Assembly: GCA_949948825.1 (NCBI GenBank) | Contig: CATLIJ010000162.1 | Coordinates: 1 to 6,020, forward strand | From: an uncultured Clostridiaceae bacterium | GTDB taxonomy: Bacteria; Bacillota; Clostridia; Lachnospirales; Lachnospiraceae | Reading direction: 5' to 3' | DNA: 6,020 nt | Shown here: piece by piece, positions 5,784 through 6,020 of the stretch | Position numbering within the stretch: the first letter of the stretch is position 1 | How the letters are laid out: every line of letters begins with the position of its first letter | The notes under the pieces: generated by a model | Database searches by the model: none | Told to the model about the DNA's origin: nothing | Seen by the model: the letters and a program-made list of their open reading frames with translations, nothing else | Made by a program: the position numbers and the translations under genes

Positions 5784-6020
5784 TTATTCCAACCCCTTGC
5801 TGATGGCTCTCTGATAATTCTCATTTGCCATTCGGATAAACTCTTCGTCTTTGCTTTTCTCCGGCGGAATGTAGGCACGGCCTTTCTCCCTCTGACGAAG
5901 ATTGAACTTCCGCATCTCCTCCTCAAGAAGCTTGGCATTCTCTTTCATCTCACGGCTGGCCAATGCAGCCTCCTGGTTCACAGATACATTGGACGAAATA
6001 GAATCATTGATCAGCTCCAC
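5784..6020 (-). CDS. Unidentified protein, C-terminal part only (5' end outside window)
   Basis: Open frame of 78 codons entering from the right edge and ending in TAA at 5784-5786. A GTG occupies the last three bases of the window but is more likely internal than a start. The visible part is hydrophilic and charged. A predicted helix or coiled coil (about residues 18-47, with ENAKLLEEEMRKFN) is followed by a proline break YIPPEKSKDEE and a short amphipathic end FIRMANENYQRAISKGLE. There is no membrane segment or known motif. A strong terminator about 30 bases downstream supports a real gene end. Its stop codon overlaps a small inverted repeat (AACCATT/AATGGTT, 5770-5785). I do not recognise the family; it is convergent with sigG. 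Confidence 0.7.
   Translation of the reverse strand: MELINDSISSNVSVNQEAALASREMKENAKLLEEEMRKFNLRQREKGRAYIPPEKSKDEEFIRMANENYQRAISKGLE

Noticed and set aside
5693..5938. Minus-strand 81-codon ORF overlapping the right-edge gene
   Set aside because: Arg-rich out-of-frame translation that runs through the terminator hairpin; the 5784-6020 frame is the sensible coding one.

Overview
The window suggests a spore-forming Clostridia-type bacterium (Bacillota), perhaps Lachnospiraceae-like. It carries a clear sigma-G gene, strong AGGAGG-type ribosome binding sites, AT-rich intergenic spaces and sigma-A promoters of TTGACA/TATAAT type. The standard genetic code is in use: tryptophan is TGG in the other genes, and TGA ends both pepT and sigG. 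The exact genus cannot be read from 6 kb.

Layout. Positions 1-1710 (minus strand) hold the end of a peptide/nickel-type ABC importer operon, dppB then dppC, transcribed toward the left edge. dppC is broken by one in-frame TGA where the family has a conserved Trp; the frame is otherwise intact to the window edge. Positions 1711-2175 are a divergent control region with a strong dppB promoter, a leader palindrome, a separate pepT promoter and leader hairpins. Positions 2176-3393 (plus) encode peptidase T (pepT), complete with all metal-site residues. Positions 3416-4499 (minus) hold a URO-D-fold protein of the cobamide methyltransferase type. Its 3' end runs into a 36-bp tandem repeat whose open frame is offset by one base. 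Positions 4500-4908 are an AT-rich spacer with the methyltransferase promoter. Positions 4909-5685 (plus) encode the late forespore sigma factor sigma-G. A minus-facing intrinsic terminator (5707-5753) follows, then the 3' end of an unidentified minus-strand gene running off the right edge.

How the parts fit. Oligopeptide import (dppBC) and cytosolic tripeptide cleavage (pepT) form a sensible divergent peptide-use unit. The URO-D-like gene is tied to the importer by a shared promoter design: both promoters carry two TGATAT boxes between (or touching) the -35 and -10 elements, which suggests one common regulator. sigG stands apart functionally, and in this window it is not next to spoIIGA/sigE.

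The most notable observations are the single nonsense codon in dppC, the shared TGATATT operator-like boxes, the TGATATCA-centred palindrome in the dppB leader, and the frame-offset 36-bp repeat tail on the methyltransferase-like gene. No wholly new defence or mobile system is evident.
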